Shown one piece after another: positions 16,163 through 25,500 of a DNA stretch of 64,000 nt. Made by a program: the position numbers and the translations under genes. The stretch is from NCBI RefSeq assembly GCF_900105515.1, contig NZ_FNSY01000003.1:62001-126000 (forward strand), in the 5' to 3' direction. The stretch is from Streptomyces sp. 2131.1 (GTDB lineage: Bacteria > Actinomycetota > Actinomycetes > Streptomycetales > Streptomycetaceae). The first letter of the stretch is position 1. Each line of letters begins with the position of its first letter. Under the pieces are notes generated by a model, which saw only the letters and a list, made by a program, of their open reading frames with translations, was not told the DNA's origin and did not search any database.

Positions 16163-17407
16163 TCAGAGGATCCGCAGGTCGTCCCAGCCGTCCGGGCCGA
16201 CGCTGAACACCATCAGGCCCGAGGAGGAGACCTCGCCGGAGCGGACGGCGTACCAGTCGCTGCCGTTGTCCAGGGTCGGGGCCTGGACCCAGAGCCTGCC
16301 GTTGCCCATCTGCTGCGCTCGGAAGTGGTGAAAGTGGCCTGTGATGAGAATGTCGGCGTCGGCCACGGGCTGCCGGCCGAACGTCTGCCCTCGCCACCAG
16401 TCGCCGGCCTTGTCGGGGCGTGCGTACTGGTGCCCATGGGCCAGGCCCACGATCTTCCCGGCGACGTCGAGCGACACGGTGTCTCGCCACCGCTCCGGCA
16501 TGACGAAACTGACGTGTCCGTACGCGTCCTCGTTGCGGGCGTAGGCGTCGGCGATCTGGGACATGACCTCAATGCCCCAGTCGTCGACGGGCGGCCCGAC
16601 GGCGTCCTTCCCGCGGCGTACGCGGCCGTGGTTGCTGCCGCAGGTCGCTGCGACGACGCGGCCGAACTTCCCGGCGAGGCGGTCGAGGCCCTCGAAGGTG
16701 ATGCGCCGGTGGACGCGGACCATCTCGGTCAGGGTCAGGTCGTTGGTGAACGCCTGCTGCGTCGTGTTCTCGAAGCCCTCGACGCAGTCTCCGGCGTCGG
16801 CCCAGTAGGCGACGGACGGAGCCCTGCCGACGGCCTTGAGGTCGCGGATGTGGTCGTCGAGCCGGTCGAATCGGTCGGCGACCCGGGCGATGAGCTCAGG
16901 GGTGCCGCCGTCGCGGCCCACCTTTCCGGCCTGGGCGTCGGCATAGACCACGATCAGGGCGCGCTCCGCGGTGTCCACGGCTGCGCGGGGCTTGCGACGG
17001 CGGCGCATCGTGTCGCGGACGAGCGCGTCAAGGTCGCCCGCCGACTGCCACGCGGGGGCAGCCGGCTCGATGACGTACCGGCAGCGCCATACCGCGCGGG
17101 TGACGGCGTCGTCGCCCTGGTTGTCGCGGTGCCAGGCAGCCGGGTCGTGCTTCGCCTCGACCAGGCGGACGCGGAAGCCCTCGGGGATGGCGAGCCCCAT
17201 CTCCTCGACGCGCTCGCGCCAGTCGGCCTCTCCCGCGGGCGGCTTGTCGGCGGGCGGGGCGGTGACGACCATCGTCCCGCCCTCGTAGCGGACGCCGGAC
17301 TCCCAGCCGCGGGGCGCGGCCGGGTAGACGCGCTCCGTCTGGGGGGCCTGACTCTGGCCGTGGGGCACAGGCTCGAGGAGCGCCTGCAGCTCGTTGTTCA
17401 GGGTCAT
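16163..17407 (-). CDS. Calcineurin-like metallophosphoesterase
   Basis: 414 residues. ATG 17407 overlaps the TGA of the upstream HTH gene. The C-terminal 240 residues carry the metallophosphoesterase motif series: YADAQAGK (motif I, with Gln where DxH is usual), DAGDCVEG (GDxxE), CGSNHGR (GNH) and ITGHFHHF (GHxH). The N-terminal 110 residues include a segment (WRERVEEMGLAIPEGFRVRLVEAKHDPAAWHRDN) common in actinophage proteins of this kind. It is probably a Mn-dependent nuclease or phosphodiesterase acting on DNA. The HTH gene and this gene form a two-gene pair between capsid and connector genes. Confidence 0.83.
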   Translation of the reverse strand: MTLNNELQALLEPVPHGQSQAPQTERVYPAAPRGWESGVRYEGGTMVVTAPPADKPPAGEADWRERVEEMGLAIPEGFRVRLVEAKHDPAAWHRDNQGDDAVTRAVWRCRYVIEPAAPAWQSAGDLDALVRDTMRRRRKPRAAVDTAERALIVVYADAQAGKVGRDGGTPELIARVADRFDRLDDHIRDLKAVGRAPSVAYWADAGDCVEGFENTTQQAFTNDLTLTEMVRVHRRITFEGLDRLAGKFGRVVAATCGSNHGRVRRGKDAVGPPVDDWGIEVMSQIADAYARNEDAYGHVSFVMPERWRDTVSLDVAGKIVGLAHGHQYARPDKAGDWWRGQTFGRQPVADADILITGHFHHFRAQQMGNGRLWVQAPTLDNGSDWYAVRSGEVSSSGLMVFSVGPDGWDDLRIL

Positions 17408-17679
17408 CACTCGCACCGGCATCCGTTCGGCTTCCCGCGGCGCCTGTGCCGGTTGACCGTGTAGGCCGTCACGGGGTCGCCGTAGCGGCTGAGCGTCTCG
17501 GCGATGGCCGTGGCGGAGACGCTGGTCGTGTCCAGCACTGCGCGCAGCGATGCGGCAACGTCGGCGTCTGCTGCTTCCAGGAGGGCACCGACGCTGCAGC
17601 GGGGGCCCCGGTGAGCGGCGGGGGCGCCCGTGAGGGCCTCCAGCTCCTGGGCGAGGCCAATGGGTTGTTTCTCGATCAC
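17407..17679 (-). CDS. Small helix-turn-helix protein
   Basis: 90 residues from GTG 17679, chosen for GGAGG at about 7 bases. The middle and C-terminal part (SLRAVLDTTSVSATAIAETLSRYG, then AYTVNRHRRR) is a helix-turn-helix with a basic Cys-containing tail. Small proteins of this type accompany the metallophosphoesterase in actinophages. It follows the capsid gene after a strong hairpin and has no promoter element of its own in the 35-base gap, so its expression may depend on read-through. DNA binding is inferred. Confidence 0.68.
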   Translation of the reverse strand: MIEKQPIGLAQELEALTGAPAAHRGPRCSVGALLEAADADVAASLRAVLDTTSVSATAIAETLSRYGDPVTAYTVNRHRRRGKPNGCRCE

Positions 17680-17713
17680 CAGCGTCCTCCGTCGTCCTGT
17701 GGTGGTACGTGGG

Positions 17714-17743
17714 AGGGGGCGCACCCGTGCGGGTGCACCCCCT
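17714..17743 (-). terminator. Hairpin after major capsid gene
   Basis: AGGGGGCGCACCCG and CGGGTGCACCCCCT pair over 14 bases with one mismatch and a 2-base loop, 15 bases after the capsid stop. No promoter element follows it, unlike the other hairpins. Confidence 0.85.
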
Positions 17744-17757
17744 CACTGCGGCACGGA

Positions 17758-19059
17758 TCAGCCGGCCGGCTGGGTCCAGGTGCCGATGACGAAGGACTCC
17801 GGCCGCGGGACCTCGAGCGCCAGGCGCTCGTCGGCGCGGAAGGTGATCAGGCCCTTCTCGTAGTTCTCCGCGTTCTCCGAGGAGACGGTGACGGAGACGT
17901 TCTCGCGGTCGTGGAGCTGCGCGCCGAGACCGAACGCACCGATGAGGAAGTCGGTGTCAGCCATCGCGGTCGTCTCAACGACGTTGAGGCGCCACACCTT
18001 CTTCTCGGCGCCGATGGCGACGGCGATGGCGACGCGGAAGGCGCCGTTCTTGTCCTCCTCGACCTCGACGTGCTCCCACATCGTGGGCGACAGGACGATG
18101 CCGGTCGGGTCGTACTCGGCGAGCAGGGCCTTCGTGATGCTGCGCCGGATCTGGACGCTGTACTGGTCGGTCGCGATACCGGTGTACTGCTGAACGCCCG
18201 GGGTGTTGTAGATGCCGGTGAGGGACTGGCCGTCGCCGACGGAGTGCAGGAGGTCCCAGTCCTCGGCGTACTTGACGCCCTCCACCATGCGGGTGTTGAT
18301 GAAGGTCTTGAGGCGGGGCTCGTCGGACAGGATGTTCTTGTGCGCGTCGAGCAGGTGGGCGACCTCGGCGACCGGGTACATCACGGGCGTGAGCGTGAGC
18401 TTCGACCGCGGGGCGCGGCCCCAGGTGTCGGTGTCGGCGCCGGTGGCCGGCGACGTGCCGTCCGCGGCGTACCGCTCCTTGACCTGGCGGGCGTTGTTCG
18501 TCCAGCCGGTCTCTCGCGCGCCGTAGAGCACGGCGTTCTTGGTGGTCGACTTCGGGAACAGGTCGCGGATGTGGAACTTCCGGAACGGGCGCTCCGTGAT
18601 GCCCAGGTTCTGCGCGGAGCCCAGGGTCTGGTGGGTCACGGTGCCCGCGGACAGGGAGAAGATGGACTTCCCCTCGATGTCGGCGCGGATGTACGGCTTG
18701 TCACGGAAGTGCTGGGCGGTGGCGCTCTGGAAGGAGCCGGACTCGACGAAGAGGTCGCCGAGGGATTTCTCCTCGACGCCCATGGGGCGCTGGCCGTAGT
18801 GGCTGGCCGCGGCCGGCGCGGACTCCGGGGCCTCGAGGTACTGCTTGATCTCGGTCAGGCCCTGCTCGGCGTCGATGAGGGCCTTGATCTCCTGAGCCTC
18901 GCCGGAGACCTTCCGGAACTCCCGGGCCTGCTCGGTGGAGACGACGAACTGGCCGCCGTCCTCGACCTTGAAGGTCTGGCTGATCCGCTCGGCTTCGGCG
19001 GACTTGACCTGGAGCGCCTTCTGCAGCTCCTCGATACGGCTGGTGGTGGCGGTAGGCAT
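17758..19059 (-). CDS. Major capsid protein, HK97 fold
   Basis: 433 residues, ATG with GGGAGAG upstream. The first 75 residues are helical/coiled coil (SRIEELQKALQVKSAEAERISQTF), matching the HK97 delta/scaffold domain removed by the prohead protease. The remainder has the HK97 capsid pattern: LGITERPFRKFHIRDLFP, then VAEVAHLLDAHKNILSDEPRL, and the E-loop/A-domain ending FRADERLALEVPRPESFVIG. It is preceded by promoter element P9 and followed by a perfect hairpin, forming a one-gene unit suited to very high output. It lies after the protease gene, the standard order. Confidence 0.93.
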   Translation of the reverse strand: MPTATTSRIEELQKALQVKSAEAERISQTFKVEDGGQFVVSTEQAREFRKVSGEAQEIKALIDAEQGLTEIKQYLEAPESAPAAASHYGQRPMGVEEKSLGDLFVESGSFQSATAQHFRDKPYIRADIEGKSIFSLSAGTVTHQTLGSAQNLGITERPFRKFHIRDLFPKSTTKNAVLYGARETGWTNNARQVKERYAADGTSPATGADTDTWGRAPRSKLTLTPVMYPVAEVAHLLDAHKNILSDEPRLKTFINTRMVEGVKYAEDWDLLHSVGDGQSLTGIYNTPGVQQYTGIATDQYSVQIRRSITKALLAEYDPTGIVLSPTMWEHVEVEEDKNGAFRVAIAVAIGAEKKVWRLNVVETTAMADTDFLIGAFGLGAQLHDRENVSVTVSSENAENYEKGLITFRADERLALEVPRPESFVIGTWTQPAG

Positions 19060-19141
19060 TTGGGGTGCTCTCCCTGTGCTGGGTGCGGTTGACGTGCGTC
19101 GCTCGCCCGGCCAGCACCGGGACGCCTCAACGCGAGGCGTG

Positions 19142-19172
19142 ATGAAAGAGAAGGAGAGGGGTTAACGTCGCG
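19142..19172 (-). promoter_or_regulatory. P9: late promoter-like element (major capsid)
   Basis: CGCGACGTTAAC, 13 bases, TTTCAT. A leader of about 75 bases precedes ATG 19059. The hexamer is the least typical of the set. Confidence 0.78.
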
Positions 19173-19207
19173 TGCTGCCCGCTTGGGACGTCAAGAGCGG
19201 GCAGCAC
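19172..19207 (-). terminator. Hairpin after protease-Nudix gene
   Basis: GTGCTGCCCGCT (19172-19183) and AGCGGGCAGCAC (19196-19207) pair perfectly with a 12-base loop. It touches promoter P9, so transcription of the head operon and of capsid can be separated. Confidence 0.78.
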
Positions 19208-19283
19208 ACGGGGTTTGACCTGCTGCTTTGTTCTCGGAGGTGTGTAGGGCCCGCAGGGAGAGGTGCGGGGTCGGGGATGTAAC

Positions 19284-21209
19284 TCAGCTCCGCATCAGGG
19301 CGAGTGCGGCCTTCACCTCGTCGGGGTCCAGGCGGACGGTGTCCTCCGGCTTTGCCGCCGGTTCGGCGTCCTCTTCCTCGTCGTCGTCCTCGGGGCCGGT
19401 GTTTTCGTCGTCGCCGAAGGTGCTGTCGTCCCAGAGGTCCAGTCCGGCACTGCCGCGGGCCGGGCCGCCCGTGGCCGGGGGTTCCTCCTCGTCGCCGACG
19501 TCGAGGCCCTTCGCGGACAGTGCGGCGATCAGTTCCTGGACCTTGTCGCGGACGTCCTCGAGCTGCTCCGGGCTGGCCGTACTGCTGCTGACACGGGCGG
19601 TCGCGTCGGCGAGTGCTCCGACGGTCGGCTGTACGACGCGGGCGTCGACGTCCTCGTCTGCGGAGGCGGTGCGGGCCGCGCTAGTGCCCTCGGGCACGAC
19701 GATCGTGGCGAGCTCCACGGGCTGCGGCTTGTCGAGGGTGATCTCGCCGGCCGTCACCGTGTACGGGATGGCGTAGTGGCTGCTGCGCCGCTCGTCCTCG
19801 GTGTGCACGGAGACGATGACGCGGTCGGGGTAGGTGCCCTCGATGCAGGTCCAGGTGTTGCCGTCCTGGTCGAGGAGTTCGCGGACGGCGTCGGCAAGAC
19901 GGGCGCGGAACTGCTCCTGCGACTCGGGCAGCGTCTTGGGCGACATCACAGGGGCCTCCAGCGGGGCGGAGTGGCTCTTGGCCTCGGCGACCATGGAGCG
20001 GGCGGATTTGTGCTCGATGCGGGGCAGTGCGCGGGCGGACTTCACAGCGGCGTGCGCGGACTTCTTCTCGCCGCCAAGGGCCTGGTAGCGGCCCATGACT
20101 CCGTCGGCGAACTCCTTGGCCTGGGGCGAGGCCTTCGGGCCAGGGGCTTGGGGGAGGGCGGCGCCGGCCAGGAGAGCCCACGGCGTCTCGCGGCACTCCG
20201 GCCGCAGGAGGGGCATGTCCGGGAGGGCCGTGATCGGCCACCAGGCGGTTACCTCGGTTGCGTCGCCCTGGGGGTCGTCTGGGTTCGTGACTCGGCGCTC
20301 TCCGTGTGGCGCGTTGATCGGCACGGAGTCCTCGGTGGGGACCACGGCGACGTAGCCGCGGTAGATGCCGTTCGGGGCGGTCCAGGAGCCGACGACGCTG
20401 GCCGTTCCCGGCAGGGTCGACCCAGTCTCCTCGGCCCACTCGCGCAGGGCGGCCGCCAGGGGATCCTCGCCGTCCTCGAGGTGCCCTCCGGGGATTTCCC
20501 AGGTGCCTGCCGCGGGGTCCTCATCGTCGAGGGCGCGCTGAATCATGAGCAGTCGGCCGGTGTCGGCGGCCTTCACTGCCAGGCCTGCGACCTTGATGGC
20601 TTCCGCGTTCGGTGTGGTGACGACGTCGATCTCGACGTGGGACGGGGTGGTCTTGTACTCGAGTCCCTCGTATCCGCCGCCGGTGACGGCCGCGGACTTT
20701 ACCTCGAGGGCGCGCGTCAGGGGGTGCGCACCGTGCAGGACGGGCGAGACCTCGAAAAGGTCCAGGTCGTGAATGATCCTGACGCCGTCGCCACGCTTGC
20801 TCGCGCCGGTGTCGGAGACGCGGTAGCCGATGCTGAACGCGGCCTGCTTGTGCTCGTGCCACTGCTTGACCTGCTCGTAGGCGTCTCGGCCCTGACGGGT
20901 GCGCAGGTTGTAGATCACAGTCGCCACGAGGGCGCCGGCTTCGGCGGGCCAGTCGCCGGGGACGTCCCGGAACCGAGGGTCGCCGGGCAGCCATTCCTCG
21001 CACTCGACGACGACGCCGACGGGGTCTTTCCACCCGTGGTGCCACACGGTCTTGACGGGGCGTGCGGCCAGGGTGCGGGCGAAGGCGCCGGGCACGATGA
21101 GGTCGGCGACCTCGTCGACCACGCCGGTGACGGCGTAGATAGCCCGGCTGGTGCCTCGCTGGGAGGTGCGGGGTACGGCGGATCTGGTGGGTGGAGCAGC
21201 GGTCGGCAC
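19284..21209 (-). CDS. HK97-type prohead protease fused to a Nudix hydrolase domain
   Basis: 641 residues, GTG start with GGAGG upstream. Residues about 20-170 are an HK97 prohead protease: His57/58 in VWHHGW, catalytic-type Ser126 in AFSIGY and the LFEVSPVLHG motif. Residues about 195-360 are a Nudix domain with a complete box at 242-264 (GHLEDGE, then REWAEETG). The C-terminal 280 residues include helical, scaffold-like and very acidic segments ending in a capsid-like acidic tail. The protein probably matures the capsid; the Nudix substrate is unknown. The fusion is unusual, although all catalytic residues of both domains are present. Confidence 0.88.
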   Translation of the reverse strand: MPTAAPPTRSAVPRTSQRGTSRAIYAVTGVVDEVADLIVPGAFARTLAARPVKTVWHHGWKDPVGVVVECEEWLPGDPRFRDVPGDWPAEAGALVATVIYNLRTRQGRDAYEQVKQWHEHKQAAFSIGYRVSDTGASKRGDGVRIIHDLDLFEVSPVLHGAHPLTRALEVKSAAVTGGGYEGLEYKTTPSHVEIDVVTTPNAEAIKVAGLAVKAADTGRLLMIQRALDDEDPAAGTWEIPGGHLEDGEDPLAAALREWAEETGSTLPGTASVVGSWTAPNGIYRGYVAVVPTEDSVPINAPHGERRVTNPDDPQGDATEVTAWWPITALPDMPLLRPECRETPWALLAGAALPQAPGPKASPQAKEFADGVMGRYQALGGEKKSAHAAVKSARALPRIEHKSARSMVAEAKSHSAPLEAPVMSPKTLPESQEQFRARLADAVRELLDQDGNTWTCIEGTYPDRVIVSVHTEDERRSSHYAIPYTVTAGEITLDKPQPVELATIVVPEGTSAARTASADEDVDARVVQPTVGALADATARVSSSTASPEQLEDVRDKVQELIAALSAKGLDVGDEEEPPATGGPARGSAGLDLWDDSTFGDDENTGPEDDDEEEDAEPAAKPEDTVRLDPDEVKAALALMRS

Positions 21210-21268
21210 GGCGGGGAACCTCCGGCGGTGGACAGTGGGCCGCCGGGCACCGTGCCGTTCGCGTTGAC

Positions 21269-21487
21269 CTACTGTCCTGCGCTGCCCTCCGCAGGCTGCT
21301 GAGGCCGCGCCTCAGCTTCGGAGCGGGCCATGGACCACCCGCGGTTCCAGTAGCGGTATCCGAACCGCTCCTCGACGCTGCCGTACATGTTGTACGGGCA
21401 GGCGTCGGAGGGGTCTCCGGCCTCGTACGCGGCCTTGCCCTCGTTGAGGCGGTCCTGGAAGTTCTGACGGTCGAGCTGAGTTGCCAC
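21269..21487 (-). CDS. Small Rmf/CrpP-like protein
   Basis: 72 residues, GTG with AAGGAG seven bases upstream. It shows the pattern of ribosome modulation factor and CrpP-type small proteins: a helix with GKAAYEAG, then ACPYNMYGS, then RYWNRGW. In enterobacteria Rmf dimerises 70S ribosomes. Whether this protein does so is not known. It lies between the acidic protein and the protease-Nudix gene in the late region. The resemblance is a short motif match, so function is tentative, but the gene itself is well supported by its ribosome site and position. Confidence 0.7.
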   Translation of the reverse strand: MATQLDRQNFQDRLNEGKAAYEAGDPSDACPYNMYGSVEERFGYRYWNRGWSMARSEAEARPQQPAEGSAGQ

Positions 21488-21499
21488 GGTCGGATCTCC

Positions 21500-22141
21500 T
21501 TACTGGCCCGCGAACATCGAGTCCTGGACGCCGCGGTCGCCGGCCGGGGGCGGGCCGCTCGGGGCGGCTCCTCCTGGTGCGTTCGCTCGGTCCTCGCCGT
21601 TGCGGTGCGTCTGCGTCATCTGGGCACCGTCAACGTCGGTCGCCCACGCGTCTGGGTCGGTGTAGCGCCACACTTGGCCCGCGCCGTCCCGCACCCACCC
21701 GGTCAGTGTGCCGTCTGCGGCCTTGTCGAGCCAAGCCTGTTCGCCGCTGCTGCCGGTGTACGCGCACCAGGCTTCGGGCCCGTCGGGGTCGGTTTCGTCG
21801 CCCTCGTTGTACTCGTCGCCTGCCCACGGGCGGGAGTCGTCGTCGGGTTGGTCCAGGGCGGCGCTGGGGTCTCCGCCGCCTTCTCCCTCGGGCTGAGCAC
21901 CCGGGTCCGGCGGCGCAGCGGGGTTCTCGCCGAGGTTGTCCGTGGGCGCGGCCGGGGTCGCCGTTGGGTCCTGAGCCAGGTTCTCGTCCAGGTCCTCGGT
22001 CAGCTCGTCGGAGACGCCGGGGGCGACCTCGTCGAGCGGAGCCTCTTCGGTGCCCACGGTCTCCTCGTTCTCGTCGTCTTCCTCCCCGAAAGGCTTGCCG
22101 CCCTGGGGGAGAGCCTTGATGGCGAATCCGTATCTGGTCAC
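21500..22141 (-). CDS. Acidic head-region protein, scaffold-like, function unknown
   Basis: 213 residues from GTG 22141. The hexamer CATCCT of promoter element P10 ends 6 bases before it, so the mRNA is probably leaderless. Residues 20-110 are very rich in Glu, Asp, Pro and Gly and likely disordered. Residues 115-180 form a small Trp-rich domain (CAYTGSSGEQAWLDKAADGTLTGWVRD and VWRYTDPDAWATD). It lies upstream of the Rmf-like gene and the protease. No family recognised; an internal head or scaffold role is only a guess. Confidence 0.7.
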   Translation of the reverse strand: MTRYGFAIKALPQGGKPFGEEDDENEETVGTEEAPLDEVAPGVSDELTEDLDENLAQDPTATPAAPTDNLGENPAAPPDPGAQPEGEGGGDPSAALDQPDDDSRPWAGDEYNEGDETDPDGPEAWCAYTGSSGEQAWLDKAADGTLTGWVRDGAGQVWRYTDPDAWATDVDGAQMTQTHRNGEDRANAPGGAAPSGPPPAGDRGVQDSMFAGQ

Positions 22142-22147
22142 AGGCGG

Positions 22148-22178
22148 AGGATGGGGGCACGGGGTGGCTTATGTCGCC
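22148..22178 (-). promoter_or_regulatory. P10: late promoter-like element (acidic protein/protease operon), leaderless
   Basis: GGCGACATAAGC, 13 bases, CATCCT, then 6 bases to GTG 22141. The first base of the 12-mer differs from all other copies. Confidence 0.75.
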
Positions 22179-22202
22179 GCCACCGCCTCACCCCGATCCG
22201 GC

Positions 22203-22229
22203 CAAGATCATTCTTGCCCAATTGGGCAA
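22203..22229. repeat. 27-bp repeat containing TTGCCCAATTGGGCAA palindrome, copy 2
   Basis: Exact reverse complement of the copy at 14537-14563. It lies in the gap between the stop at 22240 and promoter P10, the same relative place as copy 1, and can act as a hairpin in either orientation. Confidence 0.8.
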
Positions 22230-22239
22230 GCGGCCCGGA

Positions 22240-22509
22240 TCAGCTTCCGGGCACGCGCGGTCGCCGCGGAACGGGTCCGCTCGCCTCGATGACGTTCGTG
22301 TACTCGCGGAGCACCGCCAGGACGGACGCGTCGTCGTCCCCAGCAACGGCAGCCAGGGGGCCGGTTGGTGAGAGGGCGACGCGCTCGCCCAGGTGGAGCT
22401 CCACGAGGGCCGCAGCCCGGTACGACCCGACCACCGGGCGGTCGGCCCGCCCGGTGATCTGCACGGTGTAGGTCGCACCGTCGTCGAATGAACCGGTGAC
22501 GGTGAACAC
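22240..22509 (-). CDS. Small beta-rich protein, function unknown
   Basis: 89 residues from GTG 22509, with GAGGCAGGAA directly upstream and 11 bases after the stop of the giant gene. The N-terminal 50 residues look like a small beta barrel (GATYTVQITGRADRPVVGSYRAAALVELHLGERVALS). It is transcribed with the giant gene and followed by a palindromic hairpin. No family recognised. Confidence 0.7.
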   Translation of the reverse strand: MFTVTGSFDDGATYTVQITGRADRPVVGSYRAAALVELHLGERVALSPTGPLAAVAGDDDASVLAVLREYTNVIEASGPVPRRPRVPGS

Positions 22510-22520
22510 TTCCTGCCTCC

Positions 22521-25500
22521 TTACCTGGTGGCCATCAGGCCCAGGAGGAACGCGCGCAAGTCGTCGTCCTGGTACCAATCGCCGTTGAACATCGCCTGCA
22601 CGGACCGAGCGAGGGTGTCACCGGTCTCCGGTTGTGTCTGCTGCCGTCGCAGGAGCCGGTCTATCGCGCTCGGCCGCATCCGGCGTGCGCCGGGCCGGCC
22701 GGTGTGCGTCTGGCCGAACCAGAACGCCCGTTGCGCGGCGTCCAGGTCGCCGAGGTGGCGGGCGAAGTGCTGCGCCAGGGCGTGCCCGGCGGTGCCCAGT
22801 CCCTCGTCGGCGAGGTCGGCGACCGTCACCCGCTGCCCTTCCGGCTCGTAGCGGCCCTGGTTGCCGTTCAGAGCGGTCATGCGACGCGCTTCGGGGGTGT
22901 TGAGCCACGCGCGCGGGATGAGGCGCTGCACGCCCCGTACGGCGCGCTCGGCGTCCGGGTCGGTACCTGGGCCGAACACGATTGCGTTGGCGCCGTCCGG
23001 GCCCATGTCTCGGACGTCGGCCAGTGCGGCGGCCACGGCGTCGGGCACTGCGGCGGCGTACCGGGCCCGCAGGTCCTCGTACTCCCGGCGGGCGGACGCA
23101 AGCTCGCTACGGGCCGCGGTGATCTCGATCTCCAGGTCTTCGTCGTCCGGGATGGTCGCGCCGCTGCGGGCCGCTTGGAGGTTGACCACGCGCCGCTCAC
23201 TGGCCGCAACGTAATCGTCGGCGTGCTGCAGCGTGGCGTGCGGATCGTCGCCGAAGTCGTCACCGAGCACGGCGGACAGACGACGGGTCACGTCCTGGTC
23301 GACGTCGTTGCCGGCTGCCCGCAGCGCCGCCATGTGGCGAAGCGTGGTCAGGCCGGGCCCGCCATCGGCCGCCCTGTCCGGCGCCCACTGGACGCGGTCC
23401 GACCGGTCCGGAAGACGGCCCGCTGCGAGCTGCCCCCACGTCGTCGGACGCCAGAAGGTGACACGGCGCTGCGACTGACCGAACCGGCCAGGCTCCGGCA
23501 TGAGTCCGGCCCAGTGGGAGATCCGCGCGGCCAACGAGTCGCCGTCCGCGTCAGGCAGGTTCACCGCGCGGTGCAGGCGCGCCAGGCGGCGCGACTCCGG
23601 CAACTCCCGGACACGGCGGACCATGCGACCCAGGAACGCACGAAGACGGCGCAGGCGCTCGCGTGAGCTGCGGTACTTCTCGGCGATCTTTCGGGCGCCG
23701 GCCTTCACCAGCTCGGCGAGGCGCTTGGCCATCCGGACCAGGAAGGCGACGATCCGGGCCAGGAGGCCCGGCTGCCGTCCGGCGTCCGGGTTCGCCGCGG
23801 CAACCTGGGCCGCGATCCGGCGGGCGGTCGCCTGCCGAGAGCCGGCCATCTGCTGGGTGAGGATCCGGGCGAGCCGTTCCGCGTCGCCCGGATCCACCCC
23901 GGCGGCCTGGAGCTGCTGCAGGAGAGCGTTCACCGCGTCGTCTGCGTGGCCCGTGACGGCGGTCGTGACGTCCGGGTCGGCGTCCGGGTCCGTCGTCGAC
24001 GGGCGGCCGGCGATCTGGTCCGGAATGAGGCGGAGCAGGTCCCGGGCGCGGGCGGCCAAGTCCTCGTTGCTCTCCCCGTCCAGGGGCTCGAGGTCGTTGA
24101 TGGTCCGCAGGGCCGCGCGCACGGTGTCCGCGTGCGCCTGGTTGCGGGCGTCGCGGAGACGACGCTGGGCGGCCCCCCGGTCCCGCCCGGTGAGGCCCGT
24201 AGCGTCGAGTGCGGCGGAACCGTCGCCGCGGACGGCCTGGCGTGCGTCGCGCAGGGCCTCAGCGGTGAGGCGCTGCGCGATCTGATCCCGCAGGGCATGG
24301 ATGTCGCCGGGGGGCTCCGTACCTGCGATGGCCTCGTCGATGATCCGCGCGGCAAGTGCTCGTCCGTGGTCGCTGACGATCCGGTCGACGTCGCCCTGTG
24401 CGGCCTGGTTGGGGTCGCGGGGTACGCCGGCCGGGGGCAGGGCAGGGGTGGGCCGGTTGCGGTCGTAGACGTTCACGGCGCGGCCGCTGTGCAGACCGAA
24501 GTCGTGCACGTTGCCGTCCTCGTCCATGCCGGTGAGCTGCATCCACCAGCCGTTGCGGTGCGGTTCGCTGATGATGGTGAGCCGCCGGTGGCCGTTGAAC
24601 TGGTAGCCGGTCCGGCTGACCGGCGCGTCGATGACGTCGCCGACCCGAAGGCTTCCCGGGCGGACATGGGCAATGGGCGCCGTGGGCTCGTCGGGTGTAG
24701 CCGCCGGGTCCGGAGTGGTCGGTGCGACGGGAGTGGTCGGCGCGGCGGCGGGGTCGCTGCCCACACGGCGCACCGGGCCGCCAGGGGGGTTGGGCCCGGG
24801 CCCGCCTTCGGCATCCGGCGCGCCGTCGGCGTCGTCGACGTCCGGCGGGTTGACGGGGTCCGGCTCGGCCTCGGGGAGCTGCCATACCGGCATGGCTCCG
24901 TGGACAACTCGGCGGCGCCACTGCTGGTCTTCGTCCTCCAGGAGGAAGCTGCGCACGCCCCCAGGGCCGTTCTCAACGTCGATGACACGGAAGACGCGCA
25001 TCTGGTCGCCTCGGCGCTCGTCGGGCATGGCCACCAGGTCCCCCTCGCCGATCTGCGCGGCGTTCGCCGGGCGGGGCCGGTCGAGGCCCGCCGGAGGGGT
25101 CCGACCGGCGGCGCGGTCGAGGTGGTCCGCGGCCCGCAGCGCAGCGCGGCCCTCGACCGTCGTGGGGTCCGCGGCCGCGCGCAACTGCGCGGCCAAGGCC
25201 GCGGCCTGCTCGCGGGTGACGGGCAGGTCGGCGGTGATCCGTACGGCGGCCTGCTGGGCGTCGGGGTCGTCCTCCGGCCCATCGGCGTGGTCTCCGATGA
25301 GGTTCCGGTCGCTCGAATCGAGGTCCGGGTCGAGGGTCGGGCCGGTCACCGGGTCCACGCGGCGCGGGGCGGGGTGCACGGTCAGATCCTCATCCGGCTC
25401 GGGGGCGTCGTCCGGGCCGAGGTCCGGGGCGCCTCCGTCCGGGCCCTGGGCGCGCGGGAGGATCGCGCGGGCGTCGACGTTGATCTCGCCCATCTCGCCG

